Shown here piece after piece: positions 43,910-55,908 of a DNA stretch of 64,000 nt. Source of the DNA: Rhizomys pruinosus. Its lineage: Eukaryota; Chordata; Mammalia; Rodentia; Spalacidae. Every line of letters begins with the position of its first letter. Position 1 is the stretch's first letter. A model generated the notes under the pieces. The model saw nothing but the letters and a program-made list of their open reading frames with translations. It did not search any database and had not been told where the DNA came from. Both the position numbers and the translations under genes were made by a program. The stretch spans positions 335,552 to 399,551 of the forward strand of contig VZQC01005585.1 in the NCBI GenBank assembly GCA_009823505.1, read 5' to 3'.

Positions 43910-44425
43910 TTTTAAGGCAAGTAGCAGACAACTCTGTAAGCTCCAAAGATTCCTGAAATCGTGAAGGGAGGCTCATTAAAACTCAGGGAGTAAACAACTC
44001 GGTTATCTTAGGTAGTCTTGGAATTTGTCATATGTACATGGTCCCTCTGATCCCTAAGATTATATAAGCAGTAAGGACTGCTGAGAAGGCTCAGACCTGC
44101 CAAGCTGCCTGTTGGAGGCTCAGATCAAGTAAGGTTCCCAATGTATCACTCTCAGAGTAGAGTTGCCTATATGCCATACAGTTAACTGTAAAGTACCAGC
44201 TTCCATGAGCTGTCACTCATCTTACCTTTTAATGATGTAGTTACCTTAAGGGTGTCCCTGCTCCTACAAGTAACTCTCACCCCATACTTCTGTAAGTAAC
44301 TCCACTAAACTCACTGATTCACTCACTTGAGCTTTTATGGTCTCCTTACTTTGGTCTGCCATTGATTCCCTCTCTAGGGTGAGTAGATGTTTGTTCACAT
44401 CTCCATAATAGTGTCACATGAGACA
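43910..44425 (+). repeat. Unnamed interspersed repeat, copy 1
   Basis: Shares ordered blocks with 62985-63490: AACTCAGGGAGTAA, GAGCTGTCACTCAT, GTAAGTAACTCC, TTTGGTCTGCCATTGATTCC and GATGTTTGTTCACATCTCC. Non-coding. It could be a rodent LTR, but I see no certain termini or TSD, so the class is open. Confidence 0.6.
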
Positions 44426-44850
44426 TAAGAATGAAGAGTTCACTTTTCAGGATAAATCTCATTAATTCTAACATCTCTACCTCAAATAGTCCACATTTCT
44501 GGGTCCCTTATTGTAGTTCAAAACACCTTTAAGAGTCAGTCAGCCTGAGACAGCTTTCTTGAGCTCTGGGTTAAAATCTTTGCATATAGATCTAAGTTTT
44601 CTGCCTCTTGTTGCTCACCTATAAGAACAGACAAACTTTGTATAGTTTACATGTATGTTCTCTCTAATCAAATCAAACAGATAAGAGGAACATAGTAGAT
44701 AACTAGAGGTGGCAAAACCACAGATGCATATTGTACTTTATAGTGCAGGCATTTAGAGAATGTTATTATTCCTCATAAACCAGTTCCCTCCTTAGGACTG
44801 GGAATAATTGAACCTTATTCTCAGACAATTGGGAACACAAAATAGACTCT
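44426..44850. other. No recognised feature
   Basis: Nothing supported. Confidence 0.3.
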
Positions 44851-44932
44851 ATATGTCCATATATATATATATATGGACATATATATATATATATATATAT
44901 ATGCACATATATATATATATACATATATATTA
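44851..44932. repeat. (AT)n with a palindromic core
   Basis: TATGTCCATATATA...TATGGACATA forms a perfect hairpin-capable palindrome at 44851-44882, followed by further AT repeats. Confidence 0.9.
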
Positions 44933-45749
44933 CATTAAATTGGATGGGAGCAGTATGGAAAGGTGCCAATAAGGAAGGAAATGTAAATATCATGAATTTA
45001 TATTGTACAAAATTGTAAAAAATCAGTACAAAATTTTGAAAAATATACCTTTATATAAACTTCACAACCACTCAAAGAGGTGGAAATTGAAGAATAGACA
45101 AAACCAGGGTTTCTACTTTCAGGGCATTATTTACTCAATGTCTACTGTTAAGAAAATGTCATAAGGGAATTTAGAGGATACCTTTGAAAGAATGGTAGAC
45201 CATTACCAATAACTACTGAAGGCAAGATAAACTGTAATATATTAATGCTAGATTTGGGTATGTACACAAATTGATTATGGCTTTAATAAGATAGAAATAT
45301 TATCTCTATAATCCAAATATCTCAGAGCAAGCATAGGAATATCATGATTAGCATAAACTAACCTTTGTTTTGCAATCCTGAACCTAGGATTTCCAGTTTG
45401 AAGGTTTGGTTGTAAATCACACGATTTAAGCAGTGACTTTCAAGTACCTGAAAGGAAGTGGGATCAAAAGAATTTCACTTACTCTACAAGTTCCACATAT
45501 GATAAACTTTATAAATTACCAAGCCACACACAAATAAATAAAAATCAACAGACACATCTAGGAAATCTAAAGTGATGATATTTTCATTCTTTATTTTTTT
45601 CTTCCATAAGCAATTACAGTTATACTACTGACAAACAGGAGAACAGATACAAGAATATAAAACAAAGGATTATATTGCATTAGTTGTGGAAATAGTAGAT
45701 GGATTAGTTAGAAAGCCTCACATAGAGAGCACAAATGCTGATAAAGACT
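44933..45749. other. No recognised feature
   Basis: AT-rich sequence without supported annotation. Confidence 0.35.
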
Positions 45750-46085
45750 GCATTGTGTTCCAGCAGAACTCATGTATTGACGCACTACCTCCAGTCCACC
45801 TGAGGAATGTAACTATAAACAAAACTTAAGGGCACTAAATTTGTCCTTAATTTAAATGACACTGTTAGGAGGGGCCTAAACCTATCAGCATCCAAAGAAG
45901 AGTAACTGAGTACAGACTTAACAGGATTGTAACAAAAGCCATGGCTTTTGACACAGCTGGTATGTGCAAATGTACAAGGCAACATAGGTGACCTGGTGTC
46001 TGGGGAAGAGGGATAATTCACCAATATTTTGACTTTGGAGTTTCATCTCATAAGTTATGACATAATTCTATCATCTGTGTTTCTT
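45750..46085 (+). mobile_element. Possible ancient MLT-type MaLR LTR
   Basis: TGTGTTCCAGCAGAACTCAT, GAGGAATGTAACTATAA, CTGTTAGGAGGGGCC and TTTTGACTTTGGAGTTTC follow the order of a mammalian MLT/MST LTR, but identity by eye is low. Confidence 0.35.
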
Positions 46086-46207
46086 CATGATGGAAGCCTC
46101 AGAAAGCAAATATAGAGGCTTTCTGGACCACATTTTTCTTGAGATGAATTTTCAGAGAATATACACTTTATTTTTAAAAATACACAAGACTAAGTTTAGC
46201 TTCTCTC

Positions 46208-46382
46208 TCTTTTTTTTTTTTTTTTTCTTTTTTGGTCTCTTTCTAGACAGGGTTTCCTATAGTCCCAGCTGTTCCTGGAAGTCTCTCTGTAGAGCAGGGC
46301 TGGCCTTGAACCTCACAAAATTTCCACCTGCTTTCACTTCCAGTGCTGGTGATAAGGCAATGTTGCACTAACGCACTGGGGG
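46208..46382 (-). mobile_element. B1 SINE, antisense
   Basis: Long T-rich left end, AGACAGGGTTTCCTATAGTC, GGGCTGGCCTTGAACCTC and CAGTGCTGGTGATAAGGC. A CTTCTCTCTTTTT-like sequence lies on both sides, a plausible TSD. Confidence 0.85.
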
Positions 46383-47165
46383 TATTCTTCTCTTTTTAAG
46401 ATATTTTAGAACTTTACGAACATGCTTCAATACCAAACAACATTACCACAAACTTATACACACAGTTGTCATTAATCTAATTAATATTTCTAAAACTTCT
46501 TAATCTTACACTATCACATTATCAAATTCTCCTTTAAAGAATTTAGAGGTAGAGTTTTGAAGGTCTTGTCAACAGATCTTCATCAATCAATAATCAATTC
46601 AATACTCAACATCAGTTACAAACAATCATTCATCAATACTGCAATCTTTGTTAACCAATTCTCCTTTCTTTGTTGGTGATGAAGCATTATACATCAAAAC
46701 CTCTTAATGCTTCAGAATACCCTACAAAATTATTCATAAACCATGTTTCACATCAGGTTCTCAATGACGTCTTGCACGTCAATTTTGTGTAACTAAATTT
46801 TTTGTGAACTTTATTAATTCATATCTCATTTCCCTGCTTCACTGTATAACAGACCATATCCCCTATTAGGATTAAGAGTCACCAGCCGGTCGTTCTTTAT
46901 ATGGTCTATCGACTTGTTGTTAGATACACACGAGTCCATAGTCCTTTTTCAGTACATTGTTACGTTGGACTACAACTAAACTTGACAGTAAAGTGCTGTT
47001 ACTTATTGCTTTGAAACAAGCTTGTAAAACAAATGTGTTTTTCCTATTTGAAATTATGTCATGAGCCTTCTTGCACTACGAGTAGTCTACTAAGCAAGCA
47101 TGGCTTCAACACCGTGTGCTTGTTGGAGGGCACTATCCCCAGCCTTGATACTCATGATTCTTCTC
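46383..47165. other. Unclassified, with a CpG-richer patch
   Basis: No repeat recognised. CpGs cluster at about 46765-46970 (GACGTCTTGCACGTC, AGCCGGTCGTTC, CTATCGAC, CACACGAG, TTACGTTGG). Confidence 0.4.
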
Positions 47166-47321
47166 TTAGCTTTTTTTTTTTTTTACACTCACCTTTACCA
47201 TATAGAAGTGCAATAGTTTACAAAGTCTAAAAAAACTATATGGGTTGATTTGAAACATGATTTTAGGGATGCAGCAGTTTATTACTGTAAAAGCTTGTAA
47301 TACACATAAAATATATAAACT

Positions 47322-47463
47322 TTCCAGCCATGCATGGTGTTTACAGACCACTTTTAAATCCCAGCACTTTGGGAGGCAGGGAGAGGTGGATCTCTGTGAG
47401 TTCAAGGCCAGCCTGGTCTTAAACAATGAGTGAGGTTCCAGGCCAGGTTTGGGACTAAAGGGA
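47322..47463 (+). mobile_element. B1 SINE, sense
   Basis: CCAGCCATGCATGGTG, TCCCAGCACTTTGGGAGGC, TGTGAGTTCAAGGCCAGCC and GGGAGACTCTCT. Its A tail is replaced by the CT/TA microsatellite that follows. Confidence 0.85.
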
Positions 47464-47595
47464 GACTCTCTCTCTCTCTCGTCTCTCTCTCTCTCTATAT
47501 CGTATATATATATTATATATATATATATAGTATATATATCTTGTATATATATAAAGCTTTATATATAACGTTATTATAATATATATATATCATAA
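47464..47595. repeat. (CT)n then (TA)n microsatellite
   Basis: CTCT runs with one G (about 47465-47497), then imperfect TATA runs to about 47595. Confidence 0.9.
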
Positions 47596-49288
47596 AAACT
47601 TTCAAATTTCTAGTTACAATAGCAAGTTGATATTATTTAATGTCTTAAACGAAATAGATTAATTTGTTTCTTCTCATAAATCCTGAGAAATGAGAAAAAA
47701 CAGAGACATATTACTTAAGCTATTATGTATAATGGTGATAAACAGTCAAGATGATCTTATCTTTAACTGCCAGTACATTGAATACCATATATATTATATA
47801 TATATATATATAAAATAAAGGCTTATTCTTTTCTCAAGCAAAAAAATCTGTTGAAACTCCTTCACTAATTTATAATCTCTATGTCCATCTATTGAAAATG
47901 TCAGCACAAAGAATAATTCCATATTTTCAGTCAAAATTAAAGGCCCATATATTTTACTTTATTTTGCTTTTTTCATAGCTTTTTACTTCTGGGAGGAAAT
48001 GGCTTGTGGAGCACTAATTCTTTTCACAATACCAGTGAATTTCAAAGGAAAGAGAATTGTAACCAGTAGACAAATAAAAATGGTGGCATGAAATATAGTA
48101 AAAAGTAGTACTGGGAGCTCTGTAGTAGGAAGTGTCCCACTGGGGGTCTCTGATGAGCATAGTAGTCAGTTTTGTTTTAGCTAAGACTATTTACAAGATG
48201 ATAGATTTAAGATTTTACATACCCTCAGGCTTTGGTTTGGGAGAAACTATTTCAGAAATGAATTTTAAATGCTGGCTGAGTTGCCACAGATTATGATTCT
48301 ACAGAATGAGCTCAATACTTGATATTTTAACAGCATCCAATGTAATGTGAAATGGTATACAATTTTCTGTCATTGCCAGTCGCTTATTTACTTGGATTTT
48401 TGTTTCCTTGTAAATCCTCAGTGGGACGAATGTGCAACTCCAGTTACTCTATTGTTTTAAAGAAGCTATGTTTCAATTGTTACATACATCTAAGATAACA
48501 AGTGATTTAGATGGTATTCTAGCAGTCATTCCTATCTAAACCAATTAGTGTCTCCAGGCAGGTTGGTTATTGCAGACTAAAATGATAGGCATATGAAATC
48601 TGTGAAAACAGATTTTAATTAATGCACATCTAAGGATTTTAGGCAATATGAACATAATTATTTCCATTGATCATCTATCATTACCCAAGCAAAACCTAAG
48701 TGATGGGTATATTCAGATGACGAAACACGAATTATATTCCAAGGAACTTGCCACAACTGAAAATGATTTAAGTGAAATGACATTTCAGCACAGAATTGTT
48801 CAAATGGAAAATACACACAAGACCTGACACTATAAATCAAGGAAAAAAGACTAAGGGAAGAGAGGGCCTGAGATTGATCCCTGGGCCTGGCATATATCAC
48901 CACAGATAGATGGGAAAGTACGAAAATTGAATCAAAGGTAATAATCAGATAAAAACAAATTAATAGCATAAACGGAGGGTTAGTAGAGGAGTGAAGCTGT
49001 GTTAATATTTTATAGCAATCACTGAATTTCATGCTCACCTCTTCCTGGCCTAGATCTCAACCTAAATCTTACCTCATCAGCTAATGTGAGAATTTCATGG
49101 AGTTTTTATCTCACATTGGCCAAAAAATAATGCCATTTTTATAAGAAAAATATTAGCATTACTTTCTTTTAAGAAGTTACTACAAAGCTTTAACAATGAC
49201 ACTTTTAAAAGAGGTAAAGGAAATCAAGAGTGAAAGAGGACCCTATATAGGTATTATCAAAGGTAGAATAGGGAAAATGGAGGTACTT
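47596..49288. other. Unclassified, with a short (AT)n
   Basis: An AT run lies at 47788-47812. A 126-codon minus frame at 48658-49038 has no domain I recognise and AT-driven composition; I do not call it a gene. Confidence 0.4.
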
Positions 49289-49331
49289 TACTCAGGAGAG
49301 AGGAGGGAGGGAGGGAGGGAGAGAGAGAGAT
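49289..49331. repeat. (GGGA)n/(GA)n purine tract
   Basis: GAGGGAGGGAGGGAGGG followed by GAGAGAGAGA. Confidence 0.9.
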
Positions 49332-49379
49332 AAATAATGCCTAGCTGTTGTGGAAACCAGAAGGAAACATATTAGTTCA

Positions 49380-50813
49380 AAAAAAACCAGACTGAAAAAT
49401 TACAAATACCACATCTTTAGATGAGTCCATGTGTATATCTGAAGGCTATGTAACAAGAAACAGTGCCAGACAGGACAAATCTTCCTTTACATTGCCAGCC
49501 AGGGTAGTCCAAGAGACTCCAAAATTATACAAGTTATTGCCACAGCCCTTGGTTGCTTCCCAGAACTAGGTCAGACTTTATTACAGAAGACAGGACATAC
49601 TTTGAGCACAGGACTTGGAGGACCAGAGCTGGAACTGACCTGGAAGCCACCTCCTTCAAGAATAGCTCCTATAGTTTTGAAGAACACTGTACAAGCTGCT
49701 AAGGGAGAACATCAAACAGTCCAATCCTAGCTTTAAGGCCTAATAACCACAACTATGACCTGCACACAACAAACTATATTGGGAAAATAGTGGCACTTTT
49801 ATCTTGGGGGTAAACAACAGCTGTCTAATTGGACTTAAAGCCCACTCAGTGGGATAGAACTCATGTCTAATACTCTAAGTATAGTGAAATACACAAGGCT
49901 GGAGAGGTCAGAGATCTTAGAGAAAACTCTGTAGCTGTCACATCCTAGACAAATGTAATTTCTTCCTATATACTAAATATGTACCCTTATATTTACAGAG
50001 AAGTATGCCATTTCACCACTCATTGAAGAAGCTTCTTTTGCAACAGACAGAGACAACTGCAAATTTCTACAACTGGTCAAACACAAAATAAAGGTCTGTG
50101 AGATGCCCAATCCTAAGTAGCACAGATACAATGGAACTTATACACCTAAGACTAATGGAACATCATGGAACAAGGGGTGGAGAGAATAATAATGCATCTC
50201 TCAATTCTCATCAATGAAACTCCCTCTATATTACATGGTAATTAATACAAATAGCTAAAGTGTAGAGAATAAGAGTCTACACAGCGTTGGTCCTTGGTTA
50301 AGTCTCCTATGCTAAACTTCACCCACCCATGGCTTAGGAATCATTGCAGAAGAGGGAGTAAAAAGATTTTAAGAGCGAAGGGAGGAGGTAAATGTCTATA
50401 TAGAAATAGAGTTTTACAGGCTCCTAGGGCCTTGCTTATAGGAAAATTAAAGCAATGGAGACAGCATGCAGAAGACCCATGCAAACTCAAGCAAACCACA
50501 ACCCAGCACAGAACTGTGGAAATGTGTAGCAGGCCCCAATTTTAGCTGAATAACTATTGGGCAGCTGACCACTACTGTGTAAGAAAGAGCTGATCTTCTT
50601 TAAGAGAGTTACTTTAGATTGGCTGACTAGACCCCAGTGGATAAACTTGCACTAGGGATGTCTGGGGTAGCTAATTTTATGGGATAGGCCTTAATATAAA
50701 TGAAAGAATTCATGAAATTTGGTGCGGGGGGGGACTATATGAGGGTGTCAAGGGGAAGGAGCTATAAAGATTATTAAGATGTTGTATATGAAGTACACAA
50801 TAAAAAATAAAAA
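49380..50813 (+). mobile_element. Lx-type L1 3' UTR, sense, ending in an A-rich tail
   Basis: This is the sense counterpart of the antisense 3' UTRs elsewhere: AAACAGTGCCAGACAGG, AGAAGCTTCTTTTGC, GGTCTGTGAGATGCCC, CATTGCAGAAGAGGGAG, GACCCATGCAAACTCAAGC, CCCCAGTGGATAAACTTGC and a GGGGGGGG patch, then AATAAAAAATAAAAAATT. No coding part. Confidence 0.7.
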
Positions 50814-51504
50814 ATTCTGTGAGACATGTGTGATTTGATACTGCTCATTTCTCAGTTACCATACTGTGTGTTTCCTTCAACTATGCGAGTTCTTTATTCA
50901 TAAATACTAGTGATTGTAATTTTGTATTATGTATACTGCTTTCAAAAGTAATTTGAAAATAATGAACAATAAATAAATTAGTTCTAATAAATGAATAGAC
51001 TGTTAAGGCAAATCAACAGTTAAAGTAAAAATATTCTTTTATTATACATATATAATATATGAATGTGTGTGATCTGCATTATCTCTTACAACTTGATGCT
51101 TTTGTTTAATATTTAATTCATCTATCTTTAAGGAATACCTTAAAACACTATACAAAATGTTACCACCTGACCAAACTATATTATGTGCTCTGTTTACTTG
51201 CTTCCTTAAAGTATTCTATACTATAAACTAAGATAGTGTATTTGGGAAAACATGGTCAGGCATCCCTGGATAGTATTTTGGTAATGGCCATCTGAATGAT
51301 TAGGTAAATTGTATTTTTCATATCTAACTGATTTGTCTTTAGGAAAGACATGATGATTCTGAATAGAAACTAAGCTCCTAAGTTATAATCTATTTCTTGA
51401 AAAGCTGCTTTTTAAGGATTTTACAAAATATCTTGGCATATTTTTTAATGCGATTATCTTTTCTCTTCAAGTATTTAGGAATACTTGAAGCTATTTTATT
51501 ATCA
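50814..51504. other. No recognised feature
   Basis: AT-rich flank between two L1 fragments. Confidence 0.35.
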
Positions 51505-51510
51505 TTAAGA

Positions 51511-53555
51511 AATGGATGCTGAAAAAGCCTTTGACAAAATCCAGCATCCCTTCATGCTTAAAGTCCTAGAGGGAATTGGATTGGAGGGATCATTCCTCAA
51601 TGTAATCAAAGCCATATACAGGAAACCCACAGCCAATATCATCCTAAATGGGGAAATGACAGAAACATTCCCTTTAAAGGTAGGAACTCGGCAAGGCTGC
51701 CCCCTGTCACCACTCCTCTTCAATATAGTGCTTGAAACACTTGCTAGAGCAATAAGGCAAGAAAAGGATATTAAAGGAGTACTAATTGGAAAAGAGGAAG
51801 TCAAACTATCCCTATTTGCTGATGATATGATTGTTTACTTACGGGATGCTAAAAACTCCACCAAAAGAAAAAACTCCTAGAAATGATTAATAGGCTTCAG
51901 CAAAGTGATAGGATACAAAATTAACCTGAAAAAAATCAGTGGCCTTTCTTTACACCAACAACAAGCAACTGCAGAAGGAATTCAAGGAGACCTTCCCACT
52001 CACAATAGCCTCAAAAAAAAAAAAAAATATCGAGGAACGAACTTAACCAAAGACACCAAGGATCTCTACAACAAAAAATTTGAACCCTTAATGAAAGAAA
52101 TTGAAGAAGACATCAGAAGATGGAAAAACCTCCCATACTCATGGATTGGGAAAATTAACATCGTAAAAATGTCCATTCCACCCAAACTCTTGTATAGATT
52201 TAGCACAATCCCAATTAAAATCCCCAAGAGTTTCTTTCCACAGGCTTGGAAAAAAAGTCCTTAAATTCATTTGGAAAAGCACAAAGACCCCGAATAGCCA
52301 ATAACGACACTGAGTGAAAAGAGCAACAAGGGGGATCTCTATACCATATTTCAAACTATACCACAGGGCTTAGTCATAAAAAAAGCCTTGGTACTGGCAC
52401 AAAAACTGACCTTTTGACCAACAGAAACAAAACTGAAGATCCAAACTTGAGCACATACAATTTCAGCCATCCTCATATTCGACAAGGGGACAAAAGGAGC
52501 AAAAGACTAATGGAGAAAAGACAGCATCTTCAGCACAGTGGTGTTGGCAAAACTGGATCACCACTTATAGAAAGAATGAAATTAAACCCCTACTTTTGCC
52601 CGTACAAAAGTCAAAACTCCAGATGGATTAAAAGTCCTCAACGTGAAATCCCAAACATCTAAAAGGCAATAGAGAGAAAAGTTGGCAGCAGACTACAAGA
52701 CATAGGTCTAGGAAAAACTTCCTAAATCAGACAGCAGCTGGGCAAGAATTAAGGTTACAATTGGCAATTGGACCTCATTAAACTCAAAAGCTTTGTTACA
52801 TCAAAAGAAACAATCAAGGAAATGAAGGAGAAAATCCCACAGAGTGGGAGGAAACTTCACCCAAAACATCTGGAAAAGCATTGATTTCCAGAATATATAC
52901 ACTACCTCAAAAAACAAAGAAGGAAGAAAACAAATGACCCACTCAATAGATGGAGCAAAGACGCTAACAGAGACTTCACAAGTGAGGAATGATAGGACGA
53001 TGACTGAGAAACACCTTAAAGTTGTTCAAAATCACACTAATAATTAAGGAAATGCAAAAGAAAAACCACTTTATCATCTCACTCCCAATAAGACTGGCTA
53101 GGATCAAGAAAACAAATGATACCAAGTGCTGGAGAGGTTGTGGGGAAAGGGGAACACTCATCCACTGCTGGTAGGAATGTAAACTCATATAGCCACTATG
53201 GAAAGAAGGTGGAGACTCTTGGAAGACTTGAATGAACTTGCCACCCGACCCAGCCATACCACTCCTAGGCATGTACCCCCAAGAATCACCCACCACAGAG
53301 ATATACATGCATGGCCATGATTATTTCAGATCTTCTTCACAAATAGTAAAGGAGCTGGAACACTACCAATGCCCTCAATTGACGAGTGGATAGAGAAAAT
53401 GTTGGTTACATCTACACAATGGAGTTCATGTTAGCAGTGAAAGAAAGATGACATCATGAGGCTTGCAGGAAAATGGCTGGAGCTAGAAGACATCATGCTG
53501 AGTGAAGTAAAACCAGTCCCAGAAAAAAAATCAATGAATGGTACCCTCATCTGTT
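51511..53555 (+). pseudogene. L1 ORF2 fragment from the RT core to the C-terminus, frame-broken
   Basis: Starts within the reverse transcriptase domain. The first open stretch (51512-51880) shows [13 protein letters not shown] (RT motif A), [18 protein letters not shown] (motif B) and FADDMIVYL (catalytic FADD). A frameshift near 51880 leads to the next stretch (51905-52264), then several more breaks. The cysteine-motif region is near 53120-53180 and the ORF2 end near 53555. Length is about that expected from motif A to the stop, so it is roughly colinear with few large deletions. The endonuclease and ORF1 are absent, so it is inactive. Confidence 0.95.
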
Positions 53556-54009
53556 GATGCTAGTTGCCCACTCTGACCCTAGCCTTGTACCCTCAGTATC
53601 TTACTTTTCGTGGCATGGCCCCCCTGAACACATTTTGTCCAAGCCACGTTTTAGGATCGTCGATCATGCATTATGGACCTCAACAACATACAACGAATTC
53701 AGGAGTACGGGCACTGCATCAAATGATAATCTGAACTCGAACACCAGTTGAACCTACTCTGCTCCAAAACATGTTCAACTTCCCACTCCATGGAGCTCAC
53801 AATATATTGGAGAGGCACACGCCCCCTCACCAGACTACCTGAACGGAATCAGAATATGATAATAGAGCCACCATTTCTGGCAAGACATTCGCATCTGAGC
53901 TCTTAAGGATCGGGTGTCCTCCACCCAGGCATAAGGGTGCGGCGCTGCGAACACAGATCTAGATTTTGATTAATCTTATACAATATATATATATATATAT
54001 AAATTTAAA
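53556..54009 (+). other. Orphan CpG-rich segment downstream of L1 ORF2, with AT-rich tail
   Basis: About 400 bp with some 14 CpGs (for example GATCGTCGATC, GTGCGGCGCTGCGAAC), then an AT run (53981-54000) and TTTAAAAAAG. It does not resemble the L1 3' UTRs elsewhere in the window. AAGAAATGG at 51503-51511 and AAGAAGTGG at about 54012 could be a one-mismatch TSD enclosing ORF2 plus this segment. Function unknown. Confidence 0.5.
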
Positions 54010-54015
54010 AAAGAA

Positions 54016-54685
54016 GTGGAAACTAGAGTGACTGTCATAAGCAATGAATCTTGAGCAAGGCACTTGTGAAAGAAAAAGACATTAAGGATGTTACATTCTA
54101 GATAGGAAACATTGTGATATCATAGTCTGCCCCCAAACAGCATTGAACCAAATATTGTTGCTAACTTTTATATAAGTAGGACAACTGGAACCCCAAGTAA
54201 CATTCAAGAAACTTACTTACAAACATATACATTCTATTTTATATAATATTGTGGTCATTATGTATAATTTATTGATAATTTTAAGTAGTAGAGAAATAAT
54301 AGATCAACCTTGTCTAATACATTGAAGTTATATTTGGTTTTGGATGATTTGTTTAATAAATTCACTTCTCTAAGAGCAAAGCACATATGTGTGGATGAGA
54401 AATTCAAACTTTTAAAACCATTAGTTGGTTGTGCTATATTAGCTTTTGGCTCAATATCTGAATCTATTCAGATGCACAAACGTATTGTTGTGAATCCATT
54501 AGAATATCATTTTCGATACTAAAATATTGCCAGATTTCCCTCGAATTTACTACAAGTGTTAATTTGATTCATCATTTCCTGTCAAGTCTACATATGTAGT
54601 AATTTAATAATTTATATAAAAATTATCTCTACATTGATGAATAGTAGGACCAGATTAGAAATTAGAATAAATTGTGACAGATAAA
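54016..54685. other. No recognised feature
   Basis: AT-rich; a 70-codon frame at 54310-54522 has no recognisable domain. Confidence 0.35.
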
Positions 54686-54732
54686 AAAGCAACATAAACT
54701 TTAAAAAATAAATTTAAAAAATTTTAAAAAAA

Positions 54733-54975
54733 GGGCTGGAGAGATAGCCTAGCGTTTAAGAGTGCCGACTGCTCTTGCAGAGGACCCGGGTTCGATCCCC
54801 AGCACCCACATGGCAGCTAAGAACCACATGGCAGCTAAGAACCGTCTTTAACTCCAGTTCCAGGGGAATCCGACACCCTCTTCTGACCTACGTGGCATTG
54901 CATGACACGGGTGCACAAACCTACATGTAGGCAGTACATTCATACACATAAAAAATAAATTAAAAAAATTTTTAA
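54733..54975 (+). mobile_element. B2 SINE, sense, with 18-bp internal duplication
   Basis: GGGCTGGAGAGATAGCC head, B-box GGTTCGATCCCC, then CACATGGCAGCTAAGAAC twice in tandem (54808-54843), CAGTTCCAGGGGAATCC and an A/T-rich tail. AAAAGCAACATAAACT occurs at about 54687 and 54976, a TSD, but about 30 bp of A/T-rich sequence resembling a B2 tail lies between the left TSD and the head. Confidence 0.95.
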
Positions 54976-55032
54976 AAAGCAACATAAACTATTGTAAAAG
55001 AAAATATATACTTTTTACCAAAAGCCTTTCTT

Positions 55033-55260
55033 TTTAAAAATTATTTAGTCATTATTTTTTATGTGTTTGAGTGTACTGTCTGCATGTAGGTTGGTGCACC
55101 CGTGTCGTGCAATCCTGCGGAAGTCAGAACAGGGCATCGGATTCCTCTGGAACTGGAGTTAAAGACGGTTCTTAGCCGCCATGTGGGTGCTGGGGATCGA
55201 ACCCGGGTCCTCTGCAAGAGCAGTCGGCACTCTTAACCCCTGAGCCATCCCTCCAGCTCC
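55033..55260 (-). mobile_element. B2 SINE, antisense, with TSD
   Basis: GCACCCGTGTCGTGCAATCC, GGAACTGGAGTTAAAGACGG, GGGGATCGAACCCGGGTCC and CCATCCCTCCAGC. AAAAGCCTTTCTT flanks it at 55020-55032 and 55263-55275. CpGs are retained, suggesting a recent copy. Confidence 0.97.
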
Positions 55261-55275
55261 AAAAAAGCCTTTCTT

Positions 55276-55893
55276 AAGTTGTTGATAATAGAATTTAGGA
55301 TCACTCTTCTGTGAAACACAAAAAGTCATTGTTTCTATTTGACATCTAAATTACATGATTACTACTTAAAATGTATGAGATGGAACTGGTCCTCTCAAGA
55401 AGACTTCTTAGACTTTTGGACAGAGAAAAGGAAGTTTAAGGTTAAGAAATTAGAATTGGAGCCAGACCTGCAATAGACAAAGAATGTCTACTTTATCAGA
55501 ATAAGTATATAGCAGCATATGACAGATACCCCACTGCCTGAAAAAGGAGCATCTGCAACCTAATGGAAGATTGTGTTCACTGAGCCCAGCTGGAATGTGT
55601 TTGATGCCAAGGTTTTGTGTCTTTGGTTAACTGAAAGCCTTCTTTTAAGATTGCTTCCCAGGCTAAACAGGCCAATATCTTAAAGCCAAGAGACAGCAGA
55701 CTTCCGCAGTCCTGCAAGTACTGGTTGATAAGGCTTTAGCAAGGCCAGACTGCCAATTCAGGGTCAGCTAACTATTTCAAGAGATTTATGAGTCTGTGGC
55801 CTCCTTAATTACGCTTGTGGCTCTTCTGCTATCCACACATTTTATTAAGACTAACATAATACTACCATTAATTCAAGCTTATTAAGTTACATG
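55276..55893. other. No recognised feature
   Basis: Nothing supported in this stretch. Confidence 0.35.
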
Positions 55894-55908
55894 TAGATAT
55901 AAGTATTT

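Noticed and set aside
48658..49038. 126-codon minus-strand frame as a possible gene
   Set aside because: AT-driven hydrophobic composition, no recognisable domain or splice context. It cannot be supported without conservation or expression data.
54733..54805. tRNA-like A-box and B-box
   Set aside because: They belong to a B2 SINE head with no mature tRNA cloverleaf. Likewise for the ID and other B2 copies, so no tRNA gene is called.
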